From positions 1 to 58,956 of the IMG/VR virus record IMGVR_UViG_3300046683_000093: DNA of 58,956 nucleotides; one strand, 5' to 3'. Position 1 is the stretch's first letter, and the number at the start of each line of letters is the position of its first letter. Shown one piece after another: positions 23,021-32,109 of this stretch. Source of the DNA: a virus. Below the pieces are notes generated by a model. That model worked only from the letters and a program-made list of their open reading frames with translations. It did not search any database and was not told the origin of the DNA. The position numbers and the translations under genes were made by a program.

Positions 23021-24307
23021 ATGCCGGGTTACCGCCTTGAACCTGTCGATTTCGACCCGTGGGATTCCGGCCGGTCGATGGCACCCACCGACATCGCGCC
23101 TTTAACTAACGTTTCCGAGGCAGTGCGGGGTTACCCCGGTCGCGTCGCGTCAGGTGAGATATTGCGCGGTGCCACCCAAGGCGGCTACGATCCGGCTAGA
23201 ACCCCTGCCGAGAACGCGGTCAGCCCACAGGGTATTCAGCAGGCCATCGATATTGGCTCGGGCGTTATGGGCGGCGGTCTGTCGGTTAAAGGCGCTGGTC
23301 CGAACGTTACTCCTTTGACCCGCCCGCGCACTTATGAGGCGGCGCAGGGCGACGCTCGTGCCGCTGTCGCTGAGCCGCGCGGTTACGCCTTGGATATCGG
23401 TGAGCGGGGTGCTGAGATGGCACCCTTTGGGAATGTCCCCGAACATTCTATGAGCCAGCCTAGAGGCCCAGCGCAGCCGTTGCGTCCTGGCGAGGCGTTA
23501 CCGGAGGGGACGCAGCTTACTCCGCTGGAACCGATCAACACTAACCAGCCGACACATCCTCTGTCGGGACAGTACCGTCTAATGCCCGCGTTCACCAAGA
23601 AGGACCAATGGTCGATCATCGACCCGCGCGGCGAGATTATGTTCCGCTCGCCTGACAAGGCTACCACCCAGAAGGTTTTTGATTTTGTTAACAAAGGAAC
23701 TACGGGGCTGGCTGTCGGCGGTGGGGCGTTGGCGGTGGGTAATCAGGCATATGCCGGTCAGCCATTTAATACTACTTTGCCCGACCCCATTACCGAGCAG
23801 GACCGGTTCGATATCGCCACTCATCGGATGAAGCCGCCCGACGTGCCGCCGTCGCAACCGCAGGATTGGTCGATCCCCGGCGTCGAGTTGCAGGGCGGAT
23901 GGTCGAGGGACACGATGTCGGGTAAGCCGCAGCCGCCTAATATCGATCTCAGGTATCGCTATAATCTTCCGGTAGGCCCGCAATCCCAGGCCGAGCCGCA
24001 GGGATACGACCTTCAGGAGGTCGACCACGACCCGTTCACGCCGGGGGTACAGACGTCTGGATACGAGCGGGTTGTCGGCGAAGCGTCGAAGCCTTACCCC
24101 AAGGACGTTCAGGATTTCTATGATTTTGTGCAGTCTTATCCCCGGCAGATCCCCTTCACGCCGCCGCAGGCGATACCGACGCAGTCTTGGTCCTTCGGCA
24201 ACAACGCACCGGACGCGACACCGACGAGATTTTCTGATATAGCCCCACCACTGAATTACTATCAACCTCTGTCCAACACCAACGGAGTGCCCACCTATGG
24301 CGGATAA
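23021..24307 (+). CDS. Unknown Pro/Gly-rich virion-region protein (428 aa)
   Basis: ATG immediately follows the portal stop. The phrase GYRLEPVDFDPWD at the N-terminus returns as GYDLQEVDHDPFT near residue 330, a possible internal repeat. A central segment (DQWSIIDPRGEIMFRSPD, about 190-215) looks folded; the rest is Pro-rich. Possibly a minor head or ejection protein. Confidence 0.7.
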   Translation: MPGYRLEPVDFDPWDSGRSMAPTDIAPLTNVSEAVRGYPGRVASGEILRGATQGGYDPARTPAENAVSPQGIQQAIDIGSGVMGGGLSVKGAGPNVTPLTRPRTYEAAQGDARAAVAEPRGYALDIGERGAEMAPFGNVPEHSMSQPRGPAQPLRPGEALPEGTQLTPLEPINTNQPTHPLSGQYRLMPAFTKKDQWSIIDPRGEIMFRSPDKATTQKVFDFVNKGTTGLAVGGGALAVGNQAYAGQPFNTTLPDPITEQDRFDIATHRMKPPDVPPSQPQDWSIPGVELQGGWSRDTMSGKPQPPNIDLRYRYNLPVGPQSQAEPQGYDLQEVDHDPFTPGVQTSGYERVVGEASKPYPKDVQDFYDFVQSYPRQIPFTPPQAIPTQSWSFGNNAPDATPTRFSDIAPPLNYYQPLSNTNGVPTYGG

Positions 24308-24515
24308 TTATACCAAGGGTTCATCCATCGCAGGTGTGACCGGCAAGACGGTCAGCACGGGTACGATGGAGATGACCAAGGGCGGCGGGTCTGGCGGCAA
24401 CATGTCGGGTCCGACCGGGTCGAGCCGGATGTACCCAAAGGGTGCGCTCCGGGTCAACGACAGCCTCAACCCAATGGACTGCCCAACGACTACGATCTAC
24501 GTCGGCGGTGTGTGA
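24297..24515 (+). CDS. Small Gly/Ser-rich protein (72 aa)
   Basis: Overlaps the previous gene by 11 nt. Gly/Ser/Thr-rich with SSRMYPKGALRVNDSLNP and a Cys near the end. Similar short proteins occur beside capsid genes; role unknown. Confidence 0.6.
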   Translation: MADNYTKGSSIAGVTGKTVSTGTMEMTKGGGSGGNMSGPTGSSRMYPKGALRVNDSLNPMDCPTTTIYVGGV

Positions 24516-24537
24516 ACTTTCTTTAGGGGGGATTACG

Positions 24538-25356
24538 ATGCGTAGAACCTTGCTGGTTATGTCGGTGGTGGCAGGTCTGCTGTTTGCCCACGCCTCGGCG
24601 CAAGCCGACACGTTTGTTACCCTTGGCGGTGTTCAGTGGAATACTACCAACAGCGGCTCGCTGTCGCTGAGCAACTTTATTCCTGGCGGCAACCAGCCGC
24701 AAAACGCACCTTGTATCATTTGCGGTGCTAACCAGCCGCAGCAGCCGGCGGGGTTTGGTTATAACGACTACAGCAATGCAGGCAACCTAAGCACTATCTC
24801 TGCCTTCAGCGATCAGGGCAATGGTGGGCGAAATACGCTCCCCGACGACGTGTTCGCCACGGGTTACCAAGTCGGCGCAGGTTCTCCCCTCTTGGCGTTC
24901 CTATTGCTGAACGGCGACAACCCAAACAATTTGAGCTTTTCAGTTGGCATCGACATCAACGACAGCAACAACCCGCAAACACTCAACTCGTTCTGGTTCT
25001 TGAACCTCACCACGCACACCGTGTTGGCGAGCTTCACGGGCGGCGCGACCGGGAACGTCCCTGACCAGAACAACGGCACCGGGTTTCCTGACTACACTTT
25101 GTCGGGCTTCAACCTGACAAATCAGGATATCCACGTCGGCGACACCGTCCTGTTCCTCGCGCGCATGAGTAACTTGAATGATGGACCAGACAGTTTTTTT
25201 GTCGAAGCCGCCCCGGCAGCAGATGTTCCAGAGCCTAACAGTCTATGGATGCTGGGTAGTATGTTATCAATCGGCGGCATTGCCGGTTGGTGGAAGCGTC
25301 GTAAGAATCAACAAGGCGAGACGGAATCCGTCGAAACTCGACTTAGCTTGACATAA
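24538..25356 (+). CDS. PEP-CTERM sorting-signal protein (272 aa)
   Basis: ATG at 24538 follows GGGGGGATTACG. An N-terminal signal peptide (RRTLLVMSVVAGLLFAHASA, cleavage near AQA-D) is followed by an Asn/Gly/Thr-rich body and a C-terminal tripartite signal: VPEP (about residue 230), a hydrophobic span (SLWMLGSMLSIGGIAGWW) and the basic cluster KRRK. This is the PEP-CTERM/exosortase pattern for export and surface processing in Gram-negative bacteria. The phage encodes no exosortase in this window, so host machinery would be needed. It sits in the late operon between portal and scaffold. A role in modifying the host surface is inference. Confidence 0.88.
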   Translation: MRRTLLVMSVVAGLLFAHASAQADTFVTLGGVQWNTTNSGSLSLSNFIPGGNQPQNAPCIICGANQPQQPAGFGYNDYSNAGNLSTISAFSDQGNGGRNTLPDDVFATGYQVGAGSPLLAFLLLNGDNPNNLSFSVGIDINDSNNPQTLNSFWFLNLTTHTVLASFTGGATGNVPDQNNGTGFPDYTLSGFNLTNQDIHVGDTVLFLARMSNLNDGPDSFFVEAAPAADVPEPNSLWMLGSMLSIGGIAGWWKRRKNQQGETESVETRLSLT

Positions 25357-25376
25357 CGAAACGAGACAAGGCGAGG
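25332..25376 (+). repeat. Period-5 CNNRR array, locus 3
   Basis: Nine consecutive pentamers fit CNNRR without exception (cgaaa, ctcga, cttag, cttga, cataa, cgaaa, cgaga, caagg, cgagg). It overlaps the last codons of the PEP-CTERM gene and runs toward the 25408 start. Confidence 0.8.
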
Positions 25377-25407
25377 AAGCGTCGGCGGAAACAAGGAGAG
25401 CTTAGCG

Positions 25408-25635
25408 ATGGCTAAGAAGGAAGTCTTTGTCGGCGGTCAGCCCGGCCAAACTGAGGATCACGGCACGGTCGTGGGCCGTCGGGGCGCAGGATTAAATACT
25501 AAGACTGGCGGCGATCCGATCCTGCATTCGTTCAACCACTACGGCAAGTCAGGCGTACCCGACTCGCCGGGGATGCCGCCAAGTACGGGGATGCCGCCGA
25601 TAATGGGTGGGATCAGGTCGTATCGGGGGTTTTAG
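25408..25635 (+). CDS. Small Gly/Pro-rich protein (75 aa)
   Basis: AAGGAGAG precedes ATG. Reads MAKKEVFVGGQPGQTED with PSTGMPP near the C-terminus, a phrase that returns in the 39355 gene. Probable minor virion protein. Confidence 0.7.
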   Translation: MAKKEVFVGGQPGQTEDHGTVVGRRGAGLNTKTGGDPILHSFNHYGKSGVPDSPGMPPSTGMPPIMGGIRSYRGF

Positions 25636-25917
25636 TTGTCGCTGAATCTGGGTACCGACGCTCTCGATGCCTTAGCTAGTCTGCGGGGCAACGCCGAGTT
25701 TCGTGAGTTTCATAATAAGTTAGGTGAGATAGTTAACCAGTTCAGCAATGCTGCTTTGGAACCTGGGGATGGTGCGGCACGGGATGATAAATGTGGATAC
25801 GCCCGCGCCTTGCGTGATATTTGGATCGCCATTGAGTCGGCTGTGACAAACGAGAAATATAACGCCGTGAAGAAGCCAGGGCCGGTTCAGACCAAAGCCA
25901 GGGCATATAGTCCATGA
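25636..25917 (+). CDS. Small helical protein (93 aa)
   Basis: TTG start immediately after the previous stop. Helical, acidic N-terminal half (LGTDALDALASLRGNAEF). Ends overlapping the scaffold start (ATGA). Unknown. Confidence 0.7.
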   Translation: MSLNLGTDALDALASLRGNAEFREFHNKLGEIVNQFSNAALEPGDGAARDDKCGYARALRDIWIAIESAVTNEKYNAVKKPGPVQTKARAYSP

Positions 25918-26993
25918 GTGACGCTAAAAATAACGACGAGTACCAGCCGGTTATACCACGGGCGGTGCGGGAACAATCCGAGCGGGCTGATCAGATTGCC
26001 CGCGAGTTAGGGGTTGCCAATACGCCGGGGCTTGCGGAATACCAAGCCGAACAAGCGAACCCCACCACTGGCGGCGAGGCTGACGCTTCCCCCCCATCGG
26101 TACCCACCGAGCAGCCTTCTGCTGGTGGTGAGGGCTATCAACAGGATACTTGGGAGCAGCGTTATCGCACGCTCCAGGGTAAGTATGATGCCGAGATACC
26201 TTCGCTAAGGGGGCAGGTTACCCAGCTTCAGACGTTGCTGGCGACTATGCAGTCCGCACCGTCGGCTCCGGTTTATCAAACCCCGGCAGAGCGATATTCG
26301 CCGCCGACTCCGATCACCCCTGAAGACCGTGAGATGTGGGGTGACGATCTTCCACAAGCAGTCAGTCGCTGGGCTGAAAGCTCACTCGGTGAGCGGTTTA
26401 ACCGTCTTGAGTATGAGAACCAGCAGTTACGCGACCAACTCAATAACGTCGCCCAAGCGCAGGGTCATACCCAGGAAACGTTGACTCAGCAACAAGCCGC
26501 TGCAGCCTTGGATCGTGACCCGGATATCGGGCCGCATTGGCGCAGAATTAACAGCGACGACGGTTTTATAGCTTGGCTCAACCAGCCAGATCCGTTCTCG
26601 GGGCATCTTCGAATGAATTTGCTTCGTGACGCCTATGCCCAAGGTGATGTATATCGAACCGGGCAGTTCTTTCGTTCCTACCTGACGGGGCATACCGCAC
26701 CATCTGGAGGGGTGATCAGATCCCAAACCGGGGCAAACGGCACTTACCGAAATGGTAGTGACCACGCCACGGCGGGCAATGTGAACCTCGCTAGCTTGGT
26801 GGCTCCGGGGCGGTCTACCGTCTCGGGTAACAGCGGCGCTTCACCGGAGAAACGCAATTGGACCAATCAGGAGATTGGCGCGTTCTATCGGGATGTGAAC
26901 CGTGGAATGTATCGGGGTCGTGACGCCGAAAAGCTGAACATCGAAACCGATATCATCGCAGCCGCTCGCGAAGGACGCGTCTTCAGCAACTAA
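25914..26993 (+). CDS. Putative scaffolding protein (359 aa)
   Basis: Directly upstream of the coat gene, acidic N-terminal half with a coiled coil (YRTLQGKYDAEIPSLRGQV and LEYENQQLRDQLNNVA), Pro/Gln-rich spacers and a basic C-terminus; these are the usual features of podovirus scaffolds. No catalytic motif. Confidence 0.8.
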   Translation: MSDAKNNDEYQPVIPRAVREQSERADQIARELGVANTPGLAEYQAEQANPTTGGEADASPPSVPTEQPSAGGEGYQQDTWEQRYRTLQGKYDAEIPSLRGQVTQLQTLLATMQSAPSAPVYQTPAERYSPPTPITPEDREMWGDDLPQAVSRWAESSLGERFNRLEYENQQLRDQLNNVAQAQGHTQETLTQQQAAAALDRDPDIGPHWRRINSDDGFIAWLNQPDPFSGHLRMNLLRDAYAQGDVYRTGQFFRSYLTGHTAPSGGVIRSQTGANGTYRNGSDHATAGNVNLASLVAPGRSTVSGNSGASPEKRNWTNQEIGAFYRDVNRGMYRGRDAEKLNIETDIIAAAREGRVFSN

Positions 26994-27012
26994 TCTTTAG
27001 TTGGAGACGTAG

Positions 27013-27963
27013 ATGGCTGTTACCGTAGGTACCCCGTATGCGGGTTCGTCGGCTTCGCCTGCCTATTCGGGTGCAGCGGCAGGCGGCGTGTTCGTTCCTG
27101 AAATTTGGAGCGGCAAACTTATCGAGAAGTTCTACTCAGCAACCGTGCTCAGCGCGATTGCCAATACCGACTACGAGGGAGAGATCTCTCAGAAGGGTGA
27201 CAAGGTTAAGATCCGCACCAAGCCGACGATCACCATTCGCGATTATCAGATCGATATGAATCTGACGGTAGATCGTCCTTCGTCCAGCACGGTCGAGCTA
27301 ACTATCGACTATGCCAAGTACTTTAATTTGGTCCTCGACGACGTGATGGAACGCCAGTCGGATATGAACCTCTTGTCGATGTGGTCTGACGATGCTGCCG
27401 AGCAGCTTAAAATTACCATCGATACCGGCGTCCTGGCCCTGTTGGATGCGGGTGTTGATGCTAACAATAAGGGTATTACTGCTGGCAGAATTTCCGATCT
27501 TAATCTTGGTGCTACTGCTGCTCCTGTGTCGTTGACTGCCCTCAATGTCGTCGACGCTATCGTCGACATGGGCACGGTCCTCGACGAGCAGAATATCCCC
27601 GAGACGGGCCGTTGGCTGGTGATCCCGCCTTGGGTTGCCGGCCTCGTCAAGAAGTCGGATCTACGCAACGCATCCATCTCGGGTGATGGCGTCTCGCTGG
27701 TTCGCAACGGCCGTCTAGGCATGATCGACCGGTTCACCCTCTACAGCTCCAACCTCTTGCCCACGGCGGTGGAAGGTGCGGCGAGTGCAACCCGCATCTT
27801 TGGCGGGCACCCACACGGTCTGACTTTCGCGTCTCAGATTACCAAGGTCGAGACGATGCGGTCGGAGTCGACGTTTGGTACCCTGCTCCGTGGCCTTCAG
27901 GTCTACGGCGCGAAGGTGCTCGACGGTATCGCCCTGGTCGAGTTGTACGCGATCCGGGGTTAG
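27013..27963 (+). CDS. Major capsid protein (316 aa)
   Basis: Coat protein of the HK97-fold type found in podoviruses: FVPEIWSGKLIEKFYSAT at the N-terminus, EISQKGDKVKIRTKPT near 60, and GRLGMIDRFTLYSSN in the second half. Position after scaffold and before adaptor proteins supports the call. Start with GGAGACGTAG upstream. Confidence 0.93.
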   Translation: MAVTVGTPYAGSSASPAYSGAAAGGVFVPEIWSGKLIEKFYSATVLSAIANTDYEGEISQKGDKVKIRTKPTITIRDYQIDMNLTVDRPSSSTVELTIDYAKYFNLVLDDVMERQSDMNLLSMWSDDAAEQLKITIDTGVLALLDAGVDANNKGITAGRISDLNLGATAAPVSLTALNVVDAIVDMGTVLDEQNIPETGRWLVIPPWVAGLVKKSDLRNASISGDGVSLVRNGRLGMIDRFTLYSSNLLPTAVEGAASATRIFGGHPHGLTFASQITKVETMRSESTFGTLLRGLQVYGAKVLDGIALVELYAIRG

Positions 27964-27967
27964 CGCC

Positions 27968-27979
27968 CACTAGCTAGTG
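27968..27979. repeat. Palindrome CACTAGCTAGTG
   Basis: Exact copy 8 nt upstream of the 27988 start; its end merges with GGAG. Here it serves a rightward gene. Confidence 0.95.
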
Positions 27980-27987
27980 GAGCTAAG

Positions 27988-28371
27988 ATGCCCACGATTG
28001 GCGATCTGTTCGCGGCGTCGCGGACGATCTTGAACGATCAGCCGTCGGATGCTGGTCCTGTCCGGTATTCCGACGGCGAGTTGATTCAGGCGTTCAACCA
28101 AGCCCTGATCGAGGCGCGGGCACGCCGGCCCGACGCTTTTCTTGGGATGGGTCTGCGGGAGAGCGTGCCTTTTTATACCGCCGATGACCTCGACGCGGTA
28201 TTTCCCCTCGATCAGATGTTCTACCCGCTCTTTGTTTACTATGTAGTGGGCTGGTCTGAGCTTCGCGAGGACGAATTTACCAATGTTACGGCGGCAGTGG
28301 CGTACATGAACCGATTTGCGTCGGGGTTGATCATGCTCAATGCACCTGTCGCGGCGGCAGGAACAGGCTAA
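27988..28371 (+). CDS. Head-tail adaptor-type protein (127 aa)
   Basis: RYSDGELIQAFNQALIEARARRPD followed by an aromatic segment and helices is the pattern of short phage adaptor proteins (DUF6682-like; not confirmed). The ribosome binding site GGAG adjoins the palindrome. Overlaps the next gene by 1 nt. Confidence 0.7.
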   Translation: MPTIGDLFAASRTILNDQPSDAGPVRYSDGELIQAFNQALIEARARRPDAFLGMGLRESVPFYTADDLDAVFPLDQMFYPLFVYYVVGWSELREDEFTNVTAAVAYMNRFASGLIMLNAPVAAAGTG

Positions 28372-29003
28372 TGGCTGTCACCCAAGCCCCGGTTTATAAC
28401 GATAACGCCTATCTGGGCGACAACCCGGATTTGGTTAGACTGTACGACAACGTCCAGGCGGTCTGTCCTGGGGTGCTGCTGCCTGTGATAAAGATGGCGG
28501 CGTGGAACACCATAGAGGAGTTCTACATTCGGTCGACGTGGCGGCGCGAGTGGGTTGACTGGTGTTTGCCGCCCGGCGTTACCAGCGTCGATTTTAATCC
28601 GTATGATGGTGACTGGCTGGTTGCCTGGATATTGGATTACTACGCTAGCGGCACACTCCAGACGATGGTTAAACCACCGGCTTTGCTGATCGATACGACC
28701 TGTCCGGTGGCGGATGCTGAGCGGACCGGTTGGGCTTTGCTAGCTCTTAAGCCGGTAAGTTTTGACACTGAGTTCGACCCGCTGCTGTTCCAGCAGTGGT
28801 TCGAGACGGTCCTCGACGGCACTTTGTATAGGCTGTTCATGCAGCCGGCGAAGCCGTATTCCAACGCCCAGATGGCTCAGTTTCACGGCAAGGCGTACAA
28901 GGCTGGGTGTAATCGGGCGCGCGTGGTCGCGACTAAGGCTTACACTAACGGCCCCGGCCGCTGGGCTTTCCCCTATTTTGCAGCGGGGAGGGCGAAGAAT
29001 TGA
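28371..29003 (+). CDS. Head-tail connector or tail protein (210 aa)
   Basis: C-terminal SNAQMAQFHGKAYKAGCNRARV matches the helix-rich ending of proteins that follow the adaptor in podovirus head-tail regions. Trp-rich core. No enzyme motif. Confidence 0.65.
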   Translation: MAVTQAPVYNDNAYLGDNPDLVRLYDNVQAVCPGVLLPVIKMAAWNTIEEFYIRSTWRREWVDWCLPPGVTSVDFNPYDGDWLVAWILDYYASGTLQTMVKPPALLIDTTCPVADAERTGWALLALKPVSFDTEFDPLLFQQWFETVLDGTLYRLFMQPAKPYSNAQMAQFHGKAYKAGCNRARVVATKAYTNGPGRWAFPYFAAGRAKN

Positions 29004-29746
29004 GCGGCCCTTTGACCTACCGGGTTACCGATAGATCGTCGTTAGTCGCGCCGCCGCAGGCATCCAAGGAATGGACCGATGTGTCGATGGTGGTGTTTGA
29101 TTTCACTTCGTGGCTGGGGTCCGACCAATATCTTGCCGTGGCGTCGGACGTTCTGTTCCAGACCGCGCCGCAGAGCACCAACGTAGGCGTCTGGGTGCCG
29201 TTTCCGGGTGGGTGCTGCTCGGGTACCCAGGCAGATGTCCCGCTGCCGGCTGACGTAAATCCGATCACCCTGGCCGGGTTGGCGATGCTGCCGGGCGGCA
29301 AGAAGGTCGAGTTGTCCCTTGGTAATGGGACACCCGGCCTTGCCTATCTGGCGTCGTTTTTCGTGGCGGCCGGACCCTATGCGCGCCGTAAGGAAGTCGG
29401 GGTTATCATGACCTGTTTCGCCCTTAGACCTTTTACCGGGGTGGTTCTTCCGCCGCCACCGCCGGTATTTGTTATTGGTGGCAGTGGACCGTTGCCGGTG
29501 GGCACCTCGGGGCCGATCAATATTAATAATACTACCAACGCCCCGATTACGATAACCCTCCCGGCTAGCCCGGTGTCCGGTCAGACGTTGTATTTCAAGG
29601 ATGTGGCGGGTAACGCGGGTACCTATCAGATTACCATTTTGCCGTCTGTCGGTTCCATGATCGACAACCGCACCGAGTTCTATATGTACCAGAACTATCA
29701 GGCCGTCGAGATGTATTGGACCGGCACTGGTTGGGGAGTACGCTGA
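29000..29746 (+). CDS. Virion protein with C-terminal beta domain (248 aa)
   Basis: TTG start overlaps the previous stop. After a Pro-rich linker (VLPPPPPVFVI) at about 155, the last 90 residues are beta-rich (PITITLPASPVSG, YFKDVAGNAGTYQITI), typical of small fibre or tail-attachment domains. A similar domain makes up the 32081 gene. Confidence 0.65.
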   Translation: MSGPLTYRVTDRSSLVAPPQASKEWTDVSMVVFDFTSWLGSDQYLAVASDVLFQTAPQSTNVGVWVPFPGGCCSGTQADVPLPADVNPITLAGLAMLPGGKKVELSLGNGTPGLAYLASFFVAAGPYARRKEVGVIMTCFALRPFTGVVLPPPPPVFVIGGSGPLPVGTSGPININNTTNAPITITLPASPVSGQTLYFKDVAGNAGTYQITILPSVGSMIDNRTEFYMYQNYQAVEMYWTGTGWGVR

Positions 29747-31458
29747 TGCGTTGGTTGTTTATACCGTTATTGTTTTTGCTGGCCGGCTCCGCTCAGGCGG
29801 CGTACGACCCGGCGGCGAACATTAAGGCTTATGGCGCGGTGTGCAACGGTACCGCCGACGACGGGGCGAAGATAAATCAGGCAATAGCTGCCAACGCAGT
29901 GACCTGGGGGCCGGATAAACAGACCTGTTTTAGTACTGTCACGATAACGGTTCCTGCCGGTAAGACCCTGCGTGGCGACAACGTTGCCATCTTCGGGTTA
30001 GACACGACATCGCCCGGCGGGTTTACCATTAAGTGCGCGCTCACGGTGAACCCATGCGTGCGGGTCAATGGCGGGTTGATTAATGTTGGGGTTGATCGGG
30101 TGACACCGGGAACCCCGCCTGCCGGCACGACCGGGGTGGCCCTTAACCGGACGGACCCGTCGCTTAATACGGGTGGAATGATTGTTATTGAGGGCGTTGC
30201 TTCGTGGAACAGTCCGATAGGTTTTTCGATCGGGGTGCCGGATGCCGCTGCGACTCCACCTGCTCTGGGTGGCGGGTTTGGTGCGTTCTTTAATCGTATT
30301 AACACTTGTAAGATCAGTGATACGCATTTGTTGATGGCTAGTTGGGCCGAGACGCGGATCAATATGGGTCGGTTTGGTTGCTACTATGATGTGCCGGGAA
30401 ATAACTATATTAAGATTACCGGACCCGGTTGGTCGAACAGCCTCAATGTGGTGAACAGCCAGTTTAATACTGGGCCGTCTTCTTTACTTCAGTGTTTCAT
30501 ACGATTTGACGGGCCGTTTGAAGATCCGCCGGGTACACCTGTACCGCCAGAAGGCTGGTTTTTTGATACGGTCCACGTCGAGAACCACAATCATGGTATT
30601 TGCACGAACTCAAGCGCGCCTAACATACAGGAACTACAAATTTCCAATAGTGATTTTTGGGGCGGCTTCGGCGATTGGGGGAGTGAGTTCTTTTTTCTTG
30701 ATCCGATAACAACGTTGGATCGGGTGAACATATCCAACAGCGAGTTTAAGAAGCACGGGATGTATACGTTAGCCCCGGCAGCGGCGGCTACCGACGTTCG
30801 TATATCTAATTCCCGGTTCGCCACTAACACCGAAGAAGTCGATATTAGCACCGCCCTTGGGTTTACTTTTACTGCGAAGCCCGGTTCACGGTTGATGATG
30901 ACCGGCAATCGGATAGGTGTGTTAAGTGTTCTGGGGGATTTCGGCACTGGTCCTACGGCTGGTGCAGGACTTATAACCGGCACCCTCGGTAACAACCAAA
31001 TCAATTATCACGCTACTGGTCCGATCTCTATCGATGTACCAGGGCATAACTTGATTTCGAGCAACTGTGCGGTGGGGTTACAGTTCGGCGGCGCGGCTGT
31101 AGGCGTGACCTATGCTCAACGATCGTGTTATTGGCAACGCCATGGTGATCAGGTTTCATTTAGTTTTTACATAGCGTTGACGAATAAAGGAACTTCGACT
31201 GGTGGAGCGACGGTTACCGGCTTGCCGTTTCAGGCGAGTGCCGGTATGGGAGTCGGTAACTCGATATTGTATGCAGTTAATATGACGGCGTTGTCGGCAG
31301 AGGGAGCGTATGTGCTGGCTTCGACGGGTGCGGGACAGACATATATGAATTTGTACCAAGGGTTGGCGACTGGGCTGCAGTCTATTTTACAATCGGCTTT
31401 TACAAATACAAGCGTTATTCAAGGGACGGTTGTGTACATGGTAGACGGTGGGCACTAG
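29746..31458 (+). CDS. Beta-helix tailspike-like protein with signal peptide (570 aa)
   Basis: ATG at 29746 overlaps the previous stop (TGATG). The first 18 residues, RWLFIPLLFLLAGSAQA, form a signal peptide with AQA-A cleavage. Next is the pectate-lyase-3 type entry DPAANIKAYGAVCNGTADDG, then repeated beta strands with ISNS/ISNSEF rungs near 300-370. Such right-handed beta-helices are tailspike depolymerases. A signal peptide on a virion protein is unusual and suggests export instead of, or before, assembly. Confidence 0.8.
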   Translation: MRWLFIPLLFLLAGSAQAAYDPAANIKAYGAVCNGTADDGAKINQAIAANAVTWGPDKQTCFSTVTITVPAGKTLRGDNVAIFGLDTTSPGGFTIKCALTVNPCVRVNGGLINVGVDRVTPGTPPAGTTGVALNRTDPSLNTGGMIVIEGVASWNSPIGFSIGVPDAAATPPALGGGFGAFFNRINTCKISDTHLLMASWAETRINMGRFGCYYDVPGNNYIKITGPGWSNSLNVVNSQFNTGPSSLLQCFIRFDGPFEDPPGTPVPPEGWFFDTVHVENHNHGICTNSSAPNIQELQISNSDFWGGFGDWGSEFFFLDPITTLDRVNISNSEFKKHGMYTLAPAAAATDVRISNSRFATNTEEVDISTALGFTFTAKPGSRLMMTGNRIGVLSVLGDFGTGPTAGAGLITGTLGNNQINYHATGPISIDVPGHNLISSNCAVGLQFGGAAVGVTYAQRSCYWQRHGDQVSFSFYIALTNKGTSTGGATVTGLPFQASAGMGVGNSILYAVNMTALSAEGAYVLASTGAGQTYMNLYQGLATGLQSILQSAFTNTSVIQGTVVYMVDGGH

Positions 31459-31665
31459 GTGGAGTTAGTAGCTCTAACAGTATCGGTAGCGGCGATGGTA
31501 ATTTATATGGCAGGCCATGATACGACGGCGGGGGCTGCGGTGATCGTGCCGTTCCCCAGTCTGGCGAAATGTGAAGAAGCTAAGGTTTATGTGCTAAAAC
31601 AGAGCAGCGTGTCGGCGGCGTTTTGTATCGATACGAGCCGGTTGACGCATGGAGGTAAGCCATGA
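31459..31665 (+). CDS. Small exported or anchored protein (68 aa)
   Basis: GTG start directly after the tailspike stop. One hydrophobic segment (residues 3-18) then a short domain with two Cys (KCEEAKVYVLKQ, AAFCIDTS) that could form a disulfide. Unknown; spanin-like role not supported by a lipobox. Confidence 0.6.
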   Translation: MELVALTVSVAAMVIYMAGHDTTAGAAVIVPFPSLAKCEEAKVYVLKQSSVSAAFCIDTSRLTHGGKP

Positions 31666-31901
31666 ACTCGAAAATGTTCCCTAACCCGGCTACGGCTGGT
31701 GGAAAGACCGGCATGTCCTCGGTGAACCCCAGCTCGAAGGGTCACAACCCGGCGGCAAATTCGGCGGGTACTCCAGGCCGTTCGTTTCCTGCTGATCCAA
31801 TACCTGGGCCAATGAGTACAGGTGGACCTATTTCTTTGAAACGAGCTTTAGCAAAAAAGTCTATGCCACGGATGGGCAGAGATGCACCCGGAACCCGCTG
31901 A
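31662..31901 (+). CDS. Small Pro/Gly/Ser-rich protein (79 aa)
   Basis: MNSKMFPNPATAGGKTGM then a basic C-terminus (LKRALAKKSMPRMGRD). Overlaps neighbours by 4 and 20 nt. Likely minor virion component; unknown. Confidence 0.6.
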   Translation: MNSKMFPNPATAGGKTGMSSVNPSSKGHNPAANSAGTPGRSFPADPIPGPMSTGGPISLKRALAKKSMPRMGRDAPGTR

Positions 31902-32109
31902 GCCGAACGACGAGAATATCCGCCAGTTAGCGTTTCGTCTGGATCGTTTGGCGTGTTACATCGAGCGGTACCCCCGCCCGTCAAGTCTTACTAAATTTCT
32001 GGGCGAGATAAAATTTCTCGTTGCGGCGCTAGAACAAATAGAGGATTACGACATAGCGCCACTAGCTAGTGGAGGTGATCATGCCGAGCTTTCTGAACGC
32101 ACAGAGTAG
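31882..32109 (+). CDS. Small helical protein (75 aa)
   Basis: NIRQLAFRLDRLACYIERY and LGEIKFLVAALEQIEDYD are amphipathic helices. Its C-terminal PLASGG is encoded by a palindrome copy and overlaps the next gene. Confidence 0.6.
   Translation: MHPEPAEPNDENIRQLAFRLDRLACYIERYPRPSSLTKFLGEIKFLVAALEQIEDYDIAPLASGGDHAELSERTE
32060..32071. repeat. Palindrome CACTAGCTAGTG
   Basis: Exact copy in Leu-Ala-Ser frame of the 31882 gene and 9 nt upstream of the 32081 start, merging with GGAGGTGATC. Confidence 0.95.
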
